This document shows positions 1 to 8,409 of a DNA stretch of 35,147 nt, piece by piece (position 1 is the first letter of the stretch; each line of letters starts with the position of its first letter). The notes below the pieces were generated by a model that was not told where the DNA came from, searched no databases, and saw only the letters and a program-made list of their open reading frames with translations. Origin of the DNA: DATKZH01 sp964505295. Its GTDB lineage: Bacteria; Planctomycetota; Planctomycetia; Pirellulales; Thermoguttaceae. A program made the position numbers and the translations under genes. The stretch covers positions 1 to 35,147 of the forward strand of contig CAZDHR010000018.1 of the NCBI GenBank assembly GCA_964505295.1. Reading direction: 5' to 3'.

Positions 1-21
1 CCCGTCAATGACGGCCGGTTT

Positions 22-49
22 TAGCAGCCCACACGCCGTGTGCCTGCTA
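22..49. repeat. Intergenic hairpin downstream of the DUF362 gene
   Basis: An imperfect inverted repeat: tagcag at 22-27 pairs with ctgcta at 44-49, and cacac at 30-34 pairs with gtgtg at 38-42 around a three-base loop, with a small internal bulge. It lies just past the stop codon of the minus-strand DUF362 gene. It has no T-tract, so it may be a terminator-like hairpin or a copy of a dispersed REP-type palindrome. The sequence alone cannot decide. Confidence 0.45.
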
Positions 50-63
50 CGGAAGGCCGATCG

Positions 64-1461
64 CTACCCCTTCACCAGCTCGATCCCCTTTCCCGTGCCC
101 AGATTGCGCGAGTACTGCTTCTTCTCGGGGCTGTTCCAGTGTTCGTGGACGCCCAGGCTTTGGGGCGCCGTGCCGTCGCCGGCGGGGTCGTAGCGGGTGC
201 CGGAGGGCGGCTGATGCGCAAGGGCCGCCTCGTGCAGGTAGTTGTCCACCGCGCCGACCATGAGCTTGGCCGTCTCTTCGGCCGCGAAGAAGTCGACCGC
301 CACCGACTCTAACGCCACCGGGTCCTGCGAGGCGAACACGCTGGCCGTCCAGTGGCCGTCGAATGGCGAAGACCGCCACTTCTCCGGCAGCACGGACTGG
401 TGCGGCGTGGCGTAGAAGGCGTCGATCAGGTGGAGGATCGTCTTGCCGCCGAGGTCCTTGTGGGCCAAGAGATCGACCAGGGCGTTGTACGTGCCCATCG
501 GGCGCTTGCGGACCATGATCGAGCCGTGCATGTGGCTCGGATTCCAGCCCTTGTGCGGGTCGCGCGGGCCCGGGTCCTCGCGATAGACCGAGCCGAAGTG
601 GTTCTTGGTCGAGAGCGTCACAGCCGCCAGGCTGTGCCCCTTGAACACCGACGCGTTGACCAGGTACGTCGCGCCGGTGACACAGGCGGGCAGGAACGTC
701 TTGCCGTGGTCCGGCGTCGACGGATCGCCGAAGTGGAGGGCGACGTTCTTATCGGGCTCGACCCGGAACCGGCCGTCGCCGCCGTCGCGGTCCTCGAAGC
801 GGATGCCGGGGAACTCCGCGTGAGCCGGGAAGAAGACCGAGTCGTTGACGAACCGCGAGGCGTCATAGACGACGAGGTCGCTCTGGCGCACGCCGGCCTG
901 CTTCACCAGTTGACGCAACAGCGCGATGGTCAACTGGGGCGTGTTGTACGAGCCGTGCGTGGTCTTGGCCTCCCGGCTGGTGGAGCAGTTCAGGTTGAGC
1001 TTCACGGCCACCTTCTCGCCGGGCCGGTAGCCCGCGCTACCCCGCCCGTGCGTCTGGTTGAAATGGCCGAAGAGCGCCCTCCAGGCCGCCGCGTCGGTCG
1101 TCGCCCCGGTGACCAGCCGGAGGGTCTTGCTGAGCATGGAGTCGGCCAGGGCCGCGTCGGTGAACCGGTCCTCGAACCACGCGCCGCTCGCGGTGTCGCC
1201 GTCCCACTTGGCCACCTCGGGGTCGTGAATCCACGCCACGCGTCCGGGCAAGATGCCCTGGGCCTGGCCGAGGGGCCGGTTGGGCGGATCGGCCGGCTTC
1301 CACCGGGCGGGCGCCGCGTCGGGAGCCGCGGCGGCGTCGTCCAGCCATGTCAGGTTGGCCGACGCGCCGGCAAGGGCGAGCCCTTCGGACGCCTTCAGAA
1401 AATCCCGGCGGGAAATAACCGCCGCTCGGGTATCGGTCGTCTTGCGTTTGCGATCCCTCAT
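64..1461 (-). CDS. DUF362 domain protein with Tat signal
   Basis: 465 residues. The N-terminus carries a twin-arginine motif (SRRDFLK, about residues 17-23) followed by an Ala-rich hydrophobic stretch (LALAGASA), so export by the Tat system is expected. The body matches the DUF362 family: a YRPGEKVAVKLNLN segment, a later AVTLSTKNHFGSV segment and a C-terminal DPVALESVAVDFF segment, all typical of planctomycete members. No 4Fe-4S cysteine cluster is visible, unlike DUF362-ferredoxin fusions. The biochemical role of the family is poorly defined, so no reaction is assigned. I chose the ATG at 1461 because GGGGAG lies at Shine-Dalgarno distance. An in-frame TTG at 1476 would add five residues. 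The sugar transferase gene upstream is on the same strand with a 187-bp gap, so the two are probably separate units. Confidence 0.8.
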   Translation of the reverse strand: MRDRKRKTTDTRAAVISRRDFLKASEGLALAGASANLTWLDDAAAAPDAAPARWKPADPPNRPLGQAQGILPGRVAWIHDPEVAKWDGDTASGAWFEDRFTDAALADSMLSKTLRLVTGATTDAAAWRALFGHFNQTHGRGSAGYRPGEKVAVKLNLNCSTSREAKTTHGSYNTPQLTIALLRQLVKQAGVRQSDLVVYDASRFVNDSVFFPAHAEFPGIRFEDRDGGDGRFRVEPDKNVALHFGDPSTPDHGKTFLPACVTGATYLVNASVFKGHSLAAVTLSTKNHFGSVYREDPGPRDPHKGWNPSHMHGSIMVRKRPMGTYNALVDLLAHKDLGGKTILHLIDAFYATPHQSVLPEKWRSSPFDGHWTASVFASQDPVALESVAVDFFAAEETAKLMVGAVDNYLHEAALAHQPPSGTRYDPAGDGTAPQSLGVHEHWNSPEKKQYSRNLGTGKGIELVKG

Positions 1462-1648
1462 CAATCCGCTCCCCAAGTTCCCAAGTGGAAGAAACGATCC
1501 GGCAGGCTCAATCGGGCGGCGTGCGACCCGCGACTCGACCGCGCGTCCGATTCTAGTTTGACCGCCGGACGCGTGTTGTCAATCGAGAACCGTCTCGGCG
1601 GCGAGCAAATCCCGAAATGCTCGGCCCGGATTGAAGAAGGGACCCGCG

Positions 1649-3037
1649 TTAATACGCGTTCCGGTGTCTCAGCCCGCGCAGGGGGGTGAGCAGCAGGATC
1701 TTCAGATCGAGCCCGAGGGACCAGTTGGCGATGTAGTAGAGGTCGCACTGGACGCGGTGGCGGAGCGAGGTGTTGCCGCGCCAGCCGTTGACTTGGGCCC
1801 AGCCGGTCATGCCCACCTTGACTTGATGGCGCTGGGCGTAGTTGGGGATCTGCTTGCGGAATCGCTCGACGAACACGCCCCGCTCGGGCCGGGGGCCGAC
1901 CAGGCTCATGTGGCCGGCCAGGACGTTGAACAGTTGGGGTAGCTCGTCCAGGCTCCAGCGGCGCATGAAGCGGCCCAGGGGGGTGCAGCGATCGTCGTCG
2001 CGGGCAGCCCAGACGGGGCCGGTCTCTCGCTCCGCGTCGGGGCGCATGCTGCGGAACTTGAGCATGCCGAAGGTGCGTCCACCCAGGCCGGTCCGCGCTT
2101 GGCGGTAGAAGACGGGGCCGCCGGTGGTGAGCTTGATCGCCAGGGCCAGCGCGGCCATCAGCGGCGAGAGAAGGACCAGCGCCGCAGCGGCCAGCACCAG
2201 GTCCATGGTCCGCTTGGCCGGCCGGGCCCAGCCGCAATGGGGGTTTTCGCGGAGACTGAGGAAGGCGACGCCGTCGATCTCCAGCATCTGGAGGCGCATG
2301 CCTGCCAGATTCGGGACCTCCGGCACGAGTTGCACCTCGACCAGCACGTTGGCCAGCGCCTTGTACACGCCCGGCAATTCCCCCAAGCGAGAAGCCGGCA
2401 GGGCGACGAAGACGTGGTCCACGTCGTGCTCGTCCACGATCCGCTCCAGCTCGCCCACGCCGCCCAGACGCGGCAGGATCTGCGGCTCGGGCCGATCGGG
2501 CTCGTCGACGAAGCCGACCAGCTCCAGCCCCGTCCACTGGTTGCTGCGGATGGTCCGGGCCACCCGTTGCCCGTGGCGCCCGCTCCCCACGATCACCGCC
2601 CGGCCGTAGTTGAGCCCGTGGCCGCGCAGAACCTTGAGCGCTCGCCAGATGACTCGCCGGGCCAGCGTCAGTCCGAACAGGTTCAGCACCACGAACAGCC
2701 CCAGGGCCAATCGCGACTCGTACAGGTCGCGGCGATAGAAGGTGGCCGTGATCGCCAGCAGAAACACCAGCGCGCTGGCCTTGCACACCACGCCCAACTC
2801 CCGGGGGAGCTGGCGGAGCCGGTGGATCTCGTACAGCCCGCAAAGCCGGTACGACACCGCGGCCAACACCAACACCATCGGCAACCCCCCGAGCACCACA
2901 GGGAAGTCGGGGACGCCGTCGGGCGAGGGCCAAACGGTGAACCGCAGGACGTACGCCCCGATCCAAACGACCGCGGTGATCGCCAAATCGCAGGCCAGAA
3001 AGACCAAGGCGAGCTTGTTTCCGTGTCGCCGATACAT
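1649..3037 (-). CDS. Polyprenyl-phosphate sugar-1-phosphate transferase (exopolysaccharide initiation, WcaJ-like)
   Basis: 462 residues. It should transfer a sugar-1-phosphate from a UDP-sugar to undecaprenyl phosphate in the inner membrane, the first step of exopolysaccharide repeat-unit assembly. Order: about four N-terminal membrane helices (residues 8-32, 46-64, 86-100, 110-126), a Rossmann-like domain (AVIVGSGRHGQRVA, 147-160), a re-entrant helix (278-302), then the C-terminal bacterial sugar transferase domain with KFRSMRPDAE (328-336), DELPQLFNVLAGHMSLVGPRPE (about 364-385) and the MTGWAQVNGWRGN block (410-422). Length and order fit the WcaJ/CpsE class. I chose the ATG at 3037 because GGATGAGGG precedes it. 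An upstream in-frame start at 3079 would add 14 residues unlike the family. No other polysaccharide genes lie beside it, so the sugar and the polymer are unknown. Confidence 0.9.
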   Translation of the reverse strand: MYRRHGNKLALVFLACDLAITAVVWIGAYVLRFTVWPSPDGVPDFPVVLGGLPMVLVLAAVSYRLCGLYEIHRLRQLPRELGVVCKASALVFLLAITATFYRRDLYESRLALGLFVVLNLFGLTLARRVIWRALKVLRGHGLNYGRAVIVGSGRHGQRVARTIRSNQWTGLELVGFVDEPDRPEPQILPRLGGVGELERIVDEHDVDHVFVALPASRLGELPGVYKALANVLVEVQLVPEVPNLAGMRLQMLEIDGVAFLSLRENPHCGWARPAKRTMDLVLAAAALVLLSPLMAALALAIKLTTGGPVFYRQARTGLGGRTFGMLKFRSMRPDAERETGPVWAARDDDRCTPLGRFMRRWSLDELPQLFNVLAGHMSLVGPRPERGVFVERFRKQIPNYAQRHQVKVGMTGWAQVNGWRGNTSLRHRVQCDLYYIANWSLGLDLKILLLTPLRGLRHRNAY

Positions 3038-3167
3038 GGGACCCTCATCCTTGTCGCCAACCGAGCGCGGAGCGCGCAAGAAAACGGGGTTTTGTAGCAG
3101 ACGGGGCGATTCGGGTCAACGGAGAATGGGAAAGATGGGCAATCGAGGGGGCCCGGCAGTCCGCCCG

Positions 3168-3197
3168 TTCGCTCCAGCGGCGTGCCCGGTGTATATT
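3168..3197 (+). promoter_or_regulatory. Possible promoter for the zinc-ribbon gene
   Basis: In the 240-bp divergent region between the sugar transferase (starts 3037, minus) and the zinc-ribbon gene (starts 3278, plus), TATATT at 3192-3197 is a good -10-like hexamer. A weak -35-like TTCGCT lies at 3168-3173 with an 18-bp spacer. This rests on consensus resemblance only. Planctomycete promoters are poorly characterised. Confidence 0.3.
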
Positions 3198-3277
3198 GCA
3201 CACAAGAGCCAAGCACGGGACTCCGCCCGCGCGACGGGAAGCCGGCACCGTCCCCCCCGCCACACCGAACCGTTGCC

Positions 3278-3694
3278 ATGAGTGCCCACGACGCCCGCAA
3301 GATCGTCTGCCCGCGGTGCGGTGCCGAGATCGACCCTGGCGACGCCGCTTGTCCCTATTGCGGCGTCCCGACGCACGCCGAAGCGACTCGGGCGGCTGAG
3401 CAGTCCCCCGACGGGCTGATCACCCCGGAGTTGGTCTCCGAGCGCCCGGACCGCCCCCCGCCTCGCCGCGACGTGGCCGAGAGCCGCTGGGCCGTGCTGG
3501 TGTTGCTCTTCGCGGCGATCGGGCCGCTGGCCTTCCCGGTGCTCTGGCGAAGCCCGAAGTTCTCGCGCGGCTGGAAGGTCTTCCTGACCGTGCTCGTCGT
3601 AATCTTCACGGTCGTGGTCGTCGTGGTCCTCTGGTACGCGATCGACCGGTTCGTGGAGGCGCTCCGAGAGTATGGAGTGATCGCGACGGGGTGA
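3278..3694 (+). CDS. Zinc-ribbon membrane protein of unknown function
   Basis: 138 residues. The N-terminus holds a zinc ribbon with two CxxC pairs: C11/C14 (CPRCG) and C25/C28 (CPYCG). A polar linker of about 40 residues follows, then two hydrophobic segments separated by a short basic loop (KFSRGWK): one around residues 70-87 and one very Val-rich around 98-118. This gives a cytoplasmic zinc ribbon on a two-helix membrane anchor, a layout common among small planctomycete proteins. I chose the ATG at 3278 over an in-frame start at 3182 because the extra 32 residues are low-complexity and the ribbon starts right after this Met. It diverges from the sugar transferase and converges on the MBL-fold gene, with 17 bp between their stops. 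No function is assigned. Confidence 0.75.
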   Translation: MSAHDARKIVCPRCGAEIDPGDAACPYCGVPTHAEATRAAEQSPDGLITPELVSERPDRPPPRRDVAESRWAVLVLLFAAIGPLAFPVLWRSPKFSRGWKVFLTVLVVIFTVVVVVVLWYAIDRFVEALREYGVIATG

Positions 3695-3711
3695 CGAACG
3701 CCGCCGGGCGA

Positions 3712-4455
3712 TTAGAACTCCAGCTCCATCAAGTCCTCCCCGATTTCGGTTTGGGGGAAGATGGCGCGGGCGACGTCGAGGCCGATCGGGTCGTCGTCGG
3801 AGGAGAGGGGGTTGAGGTGGGTCAGGACGAGGCGGCCCACGCCGGCCTCTCGCGCTACCTGGGCCACCGACGTGGTCCAACTGTGGCCGGTCCGCCGGGC
3901 CCAGTCGGCGTGGGCGTCGGAGAAGTAGCACTCGTGGACGAGGAGGTCCGCGCCGCGGATCCGCCCGACGTAGTCGGCGTCGACATCGGCGGTCGTGTCG
4001 GTCACGTAGGCCATCGAGTGGCCGGGCCAGTCGAGCCGATAGCCGATCGACCCGCCCGGGTGCTTGAGGAGGAAATGGGTCAGTCGGCCCTCGGAAGGCA
4101 GCGCTTCCTCTCGGTCGCCGAGAGGCAGGAAGTCCATCGGGGGCTTCTTGGGAAAGAGCGCGTCGGAGAAGAGGTGCTCGTCGATCGCCGCCAGGTAGTC
4201 CGCCCTCGAGCGGACGACGATCCGATCCAATGGATGGGCCCGGATGACGTTGAACAGGTAGGTCAGCCCGACCACATGGTCCAGGTGGGCGTGGGTGAGC
4301 AGGATGGTCAGCTCCGAGGTCTGGAGATAGTCCGGGGCGCGAAAGGTCCCCGTGCCCGCATCGAGCATGATCCCGCATTCGGGGAGCAGGATGCAGGGGG
4401 TGTGTCGCCGATCGTTGGCGTGATATCCGGTCGTGCCGAGGAGGACGAGCTTCAT
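3712..4455 (-). CDS. MBL-fold metallo-hydrolase (RNase Z-like family)
   Basis: 247 residues. A metallo-beta-lactamase fold hydrolase with the HAHLDH metal motif at 55-60 and further likely ligands at D153 (VTDT) and H213 (LTHLNP). VHECYF (173-178) and GHSWTT (190-195) are typical of the RNase Z/ElaC-like branch, which contains phosphodiesterases. The start MKLVLLGTTGYH gives the usual first beta strand, so the ATG at 4455 is chosen; the frame stays open far upstream, but that segment is Arg/Pro/Gly shadow sequence. It is about 120 bp downstream of the AsmA-like gene on the same strand, so co-transcription is possible. It lacks the exosite arm expected of a true tRNase Z, so the substrate is uncertain and no gene symbol is given. 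Confidence 0.85.
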   Translation of the reverse strand: MKLVLLGTTGYHANDRRHTPCILLPECGIMLDAGTGTFRAPDYLQTSELTILLTHAHLDHVVGLTYLFNVIRAHPLDRIVVRSRADYLAAIDEHLFSDALFPKKPPMDFLPLGDREEALPSEGRLTHFLLKHPGGSIGYRLDWPGHSMAYVTDTTADVDADYVGRIRGADLLVHECYFSDAHADWARRTGHSWTTSVAQVAREAGVGRLVLTHLNPLSSDDDPIGLDVARAIFPQTEIGEDLMELEF

Positions 4456-4577
4456 GGTGGGCGTTTCGCGGATTGCGGGGCGAAGGTCTCCCGGCACGAG
4501 ACCCGCCCGGGCGGCGTACGATCCGTACCCCGGGGCCCTGTTGGGAGGCCGTTGCAAGGCCGGCCCGGTTCTGCCCT

Positions 4578-7500
4578 TTATCTTACCCCCGGCTGCGGGC
4601 CGAACAACTGCTGGAGGCCCCGGTTGAGCCCGTCCTGGAGCACGTTTCGGGCCGCGTTTTCCAGAAACCGCTGGCTGAGCTGTTCGAGCGTCTTGCGGTC
4701 GAGTCGCGGCTTGCTGAGCGTGCCGCCGATCGGCACGCGGATGATCTGGTTGCGCAGGGCCGAGTCGAGCAGCTCGTGTTTTCCCCGCCACTTGGGTGGG
4801 ACCGGCATCTCGGCCATCAACTCCAGCGATTGATCCAGGCCGACCGAGCCGTGCGTGCGGATCGTCAAGTCGGGAAACACCAGCTCCAGACCGCTGTGAT
4901 AGACGCGCCCCCCGGCCAGGCGGAACGAGATGACCGACTCGCGGGTGAGGTTCGCCGGCGCGGCGCGGCCCAACAGGACGGCCAGCTCGTAGATCATCGG
5001 GCCGGGCCCGACGCGGACGGAGTGAACGATCATCCGGCCGGTCAGCTCGCCTTGCTCGGGGTTGGCCAGCGGGATGCGGCACGCGTCGAGCTCGATGGAA
5101 AACCGTCCTTCCGCCGTGGCCACGCCGGCCAGCGCGGGGGCGATGTACTGAAGGAAACTGTCGCACATCCGCCGGTTGATCCGCACGCCTTCGACCACGC
5201 GGCCCGGCTGGACGTGCAACTCCGCCGGCTCGGGGGCAATCCGCACCAGCGGGGCAAGCCGCACGCGCCCGTCGCTGACGGCCAAATCCAAGGGCTGGAC
5301 CTGGAGCACGCCGCCCGAAAGGCTGGCCGCAAGCTCCCCGGGCCCCACCGAAAACCCGTACACCTGGCCCCGCGTCCAGCGCACGGCGGCCGTGGCTTGG
5401 GCCCCGTCCGGAGCGAGCGGGCCTTGGTACGTGATCGGGCCCGACCCCTGCCCGGCGAAACGGACTTCCGTTCCCGTATACGCACTCAGAAGCTCCGAGA
5501 TCTTCTCCATGTCGTAATCGAGATGCCCGCCGAGCCGGAGGCCGGTTTGCTCTTCCTCCAGGGCGATCTCGCCGGCTGCGCGCAGCCCCACGGTGCCGGA
5601 GCTGAGCTGCGCCTGCTGGAGACGGACGAGCCGGCCGGCGGCGTCATAGGTCCCTTGGCCGGAGAAGCGAATCTGCGACTCGTCGAACTGCTGGCCCGAC
5701 TGGTGCGTGGCAACCAGGTCGTCGATCGTCGCGTCGAACTGGGCCGCGGTCGTGCCGCCCGAATGCCGCAGCTCCGCTTTGCCCGAGAAACGGCCCAAAA
5801 CGTGCCACTCGGGCGGCTGGGCCGGATCGAGCGTCCACTCGCGGAGCCGGTCCAGGCTTCCCCGAAACGTGACGGTTCCCAGCAGTTCCGGCGGGCCGTC
5901 CTCCGCGAACGCACAGACGACCTTTTCGGCCTGGGCAGACAGGCTGGGGGAAGTCAACGCGGCCGAATCGAGCTCCAATCGCCCCCGGCCCCGGCTCCAA
6001 CGGCCCGCAACGATCAGCTCGGCCTGGGGCTCGCGCACGTGCAGGTCCGGCCCTTCGATCGCTAGCTCGGCGACCGCAAGCCGTCCGTGGTCCACCCGGA
6101 TCGCCTCCGCCGAGCCCGTCCCTTGAACCGCCAACTCGTAGGAGCCGGCCAGGCTCCAGTCGCCCAGGGCGATCCAAGGGCTGATCCGCGGCGGCCATCG
6201 GGCGAGCTCTCCGCGGGAGCGGACCTCGACCGGCCAGACTCCGCCGTCGCGGACGTCCAAAACCGGCTGCATGAGTCGCGCCGTCAGGCGGTCGTCCCCG
6301 GCTTGGATCGCCACCGTGGCGCTATCGACGCGTGTATCGGCGGTGAAGTCGGTGCGGCCGCTCGCCGAGACGTTGACCACCAGGCTCTCTTCGGTCCAGG
6401 ACGGCCGATCGGGGATCGCCAGCGTGAGATTGCGGACTTGGAGCTCGCCGTCGGTCCGGAAATCCCCGGCGTCGGGCCGCTCCCAGTGGAACTGGGCCCA
6501 GCCGTCGCCGGCCAGGCGAACCGCGCCGAGATCGACGAAATCGCCCAACTGCTCGGCCAATCGGTCGAGGTCGAAGGTGGCCGAGGCGGTCAACCGTTCC
6601 GGTCTGCCGGCCGCGTTGAGCGTGAGGCAGTCGGAGTCACACCGAAGCGTCTGGACGATTGGCCCTTGGGGGCCGTCGTGGGCTTTGAGGCTCACCAGCA
6701 CGGGCCGGCGCCAGGCGAGCCGGCGACCCTGATTCTCGGCCGCCAGGTCGCTCGCCTCGATGGTCCCTTCCCAGCTCATCCCTTCCGGGCCGCGACGACT
6801 GGCCGCGGCGACCTGCAATTGCCCGGAGGTCACTTGCGTCCCCTCGCGGATGCGGAGCGTGCGGGGAAGCATTTCGGCCAGCCGGGCAAGGTCGACGCGT
6901 CCGCTCACCTCGAACGTCTGGGCGGGGAGCCGGCGGAGCAGGCTGGCCGTATCGCCCTCCGGCAGGTCGAAGCTGCCCGTGAGGGAAGCGTTGGCCACGT
7001 CGGAATCGACCACGAGCCGCTCCACGTCGACGCGATCGCCCTGCCAGGCGAGCTTGCACGTGGCGCGCAGTCGTGCCAGCTCCACCTGATCGGACTGGAG
7101 CGATGGTGCCGACAACACGAGATCATCGGCAGACGCCGTGCCCTGGACGACCATCTTGCCGGCGGCCTCTTCGCCGTCCCATTGGCAGCGGAAGTCGGTC
7201 GAGAGCCCTCCGGCGGTTCGCATCTGGAGCCCGAACCGGTCGAGAAGCGACTGGAACATCGCCAGCGGGACGCCTTCGGTCTCGACCGCCAGCTCGTGTG
7301 AGGCGCGCAGCCCGGGGTCGCCGGATGGAGCGCCGGATCCGGTCGCGGCGTGAGACGTCGGCTCGCTCGAATTACTTTGAGCCATTCTCAGCTTTACCGA
7401 GAAGCGGCCCGGGGCGTCGGGGTCGGAGAGGATCCCGGAGGTCTGAAGCTCGATCGGCTTGGCCGGATCGGCCGGCTTGGCCAGCACCAGCGCGAACGCG

Positions 7501-8108
7501 ACGATCTGCCAGGCCTGCCCCGTGCCCGCGTCGCGGACCGAGACCGTCCCGTCGACGATTTCGACGCCCAGATTCATCGAGTCGGGCATCTCTTCGGTGG
7601 AGGCGAGATACGAGGCCAGCACGTCCTCCAGGTTGCTGCCGTCTTTGCGTACGACGACGTTGAGCGTCGGCCTTTCCAGCCGGATTCGACCCAAGTCGGA
7701 GTAATTCCAGAGGAGCGCCAGCAGGGAGCGGTCGCTGCGGATCTCGTCGATTTCGAGGACCGATTCGCCCTGGTCGTCGCGGATCTCGATCCCGCGAAGC
7801 CTCGGCGCGGAGAGCCACCCGAGCGAGGCGGAGCGGGCCCTGACCGTCCCCTTGAGGTCGGCGACCGCCGACGTGACGATCCAGTTCAAGATCGGGCTCT
7901 TGGCGACGATTGTGGGCACCAGCCAGAGGAGCACCACGAGCACCACCAGCGCGCCGACCAGCCAGCGCCCGCGCGATCGGCGCCGGCGCTTGGAGGCGGC
8001 TTGCTCCCCGTCGGGCTCACTCACGCTGGCGTGGCTCCCGTCGAACCTTCGAGCCCCGCGCTTCAACCCCCAGGACCTGTGCTGTTTCCGTTCCATGCCG
8101 GTCGCCAT
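4578..8108 (-). CDS. AsmA/TamB-like envelope protein
   Basis: 1176 residues. A basic N-terminus (KRRRRSRGR) precedes one membrane helix at about 49-69, so it is anchored in the inner membrane with the rest in the periplasm. The pattern after the helix (helical turn, GTVRARSASLGWLSAPRLRGIEIRD, then LGRIRLERPTLNVVVRKDG near residue 150) is the usual AsmA-type N-terminus. The rest alternates short beta strands and Gly/Asp turns, as in AsmA/DUF748/TamB proteins that form long lipid-binding grooves. By family analogy it could act in lipid traffic or outer-membrane assembly; that is inference. The ATG at 8108 has a strong GGAGG six to seven bases upstream (about 8115-8119). A longer reading to 8192 lacks such a site. 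It lies downstream of the giant gene on the same strand with a 300-bp gap containing a hairpin, so it probably has its own promoter. Confidence 0.75.
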   Translation of the reverse strand: MATGMERKQHRSWGLKRGARRFDGSHASVSEPDGEQAASKRRRRSRGRWLVGALVVLVVLLWLVPTIVAKSPILNWIVTSAVADLKGTVRARSASLGWLSAPRLRGIEIRDDQGESVLEIDEIRSDRSLLALLWNYSDLGRIRLERPTLNVVVRKDGSNLEDVLASYLASTEEMPDSMNLGVEIVDGTVSVRDAGTGQAWQIVAFALVLAKPADPAKPIELQTSGILSDPDAPGRFSVKLRMAQSNSSEPTSHAATGSGAPSGDPGLRASHELAVETEGVPLAMFQSLLDRFGLQMRTAGGLSTDFRCQWDGEEAAGKMVVQGTASADDLVLSAPSLQSDQVELARLRATCKLAWQGDRVDVERLVVDSDVANASLTGSFDLPEGDTASLLRRLPAQTFEVSGRVDLARLAEMLPRTLRIREGTQVTSGQLQVAAASRRGPEGMSWEGTIEASDLAAENQGRRLAWRRPVLVSLKAHDGPQGPIVQTLRCDSDCLTLNAAGRPERLTASATFDLDRLAEQLGDFVDLGAVRLAGDGWAQFHWERPDAGDFRTDGELQVRNLTLAIPDRPSWTEESLVVNVSASGRTDFTADTRVDSATVAIQAGDDRLTARLMQPVLDVRDGGVWPVEVRSRGELARWPPRISPWIALGDWSLAGSYELAVQGTGSAEAIRVDHGRLAVAELAIEGPDLHVREPQAELIVAGRWSRGRGRLELDSAALTSPSLSAQAEKVVCAFAEDGPPELLGTVTFRGSLDRLREWTLDPAQPPEWHVLGRFSGKAELRHSGGTTAAQFDATIDDLVATHQSGQQFDESQIRFSGQGTYDAAGRLVRLQQAQLSSGTVGLRAAGEIALEEEQTGLRLGGHLDYDMEKISELLSAYTGTEVRFAGQGSGPITYQGPLAPDGAQATAAVRWTRGQVYGFSVGPGELAASLSGGVLQVQPLDLAVSDGRVRLAPLVRIAPEPAELHVQPGRVVEGVRINRRMCDSFLQYIAPALAGVATAEGRFSIELDACRIPLANPEQGELTGRMIVHSVRVGPGPMIYELAVLLGRAAPANLTRESVISFRLAGGRVYHSGLELVFPDLTIRTHGSVGLDQSLELMAEMPVPPKWRGKHELLDSALRNQIIRVPIGGTLSKPRLDRKTLEQLSQRFLENAARNVLQDGLNRGLQQLFGPQPGVR

Positions 8109-8266
8109 AGGACACCTCCGCCGGGATATAGGATGGGCGGGGTATTCTAGTGGCAACGGCCGGAGGGCACCAGATCGACTTGGCGGAGGCACGCCTGCGT
8201 CGTAACTCTTTGTGCACCAAAGAATTGCGAGGGGCGGAGTGCTGTCGTTAGAGTCTTAGTCTGTAG

Positions 8267-8289
8267 GATGCGCGCGCCGTGCGCGCATC
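8267..8289. repeat. Perfect GC-rich palindrome between the giant gene and the AsmA-like gene
   Basis: Arms gatgcgcgc (8267-8275) and gcgcgcatc (8281-8289) pair perfectly around a five-base loop. It sits about 120 bp past the stop of the giant gene and 160 bp before the AsmA-like start, so it could end the giant transcript. It has no T-run on either strand and resembles dispersed REP-type palindromes. The rest of 8109-8409 shows nothing else I can name. Confidence 0.5.
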
Positions 8290-8409
8290 TTGTACAGTGG
8301 TTTGTTCAGTAACCCTTTTTGGTTGTGGCCGGAGGCCGCGTTAAGAGGATGTGTGAATCGGCCGCGTGTCGCCTGTCGCTCTGTGAAGTCCTCGAGTCCA
8401 CAGGCTCGG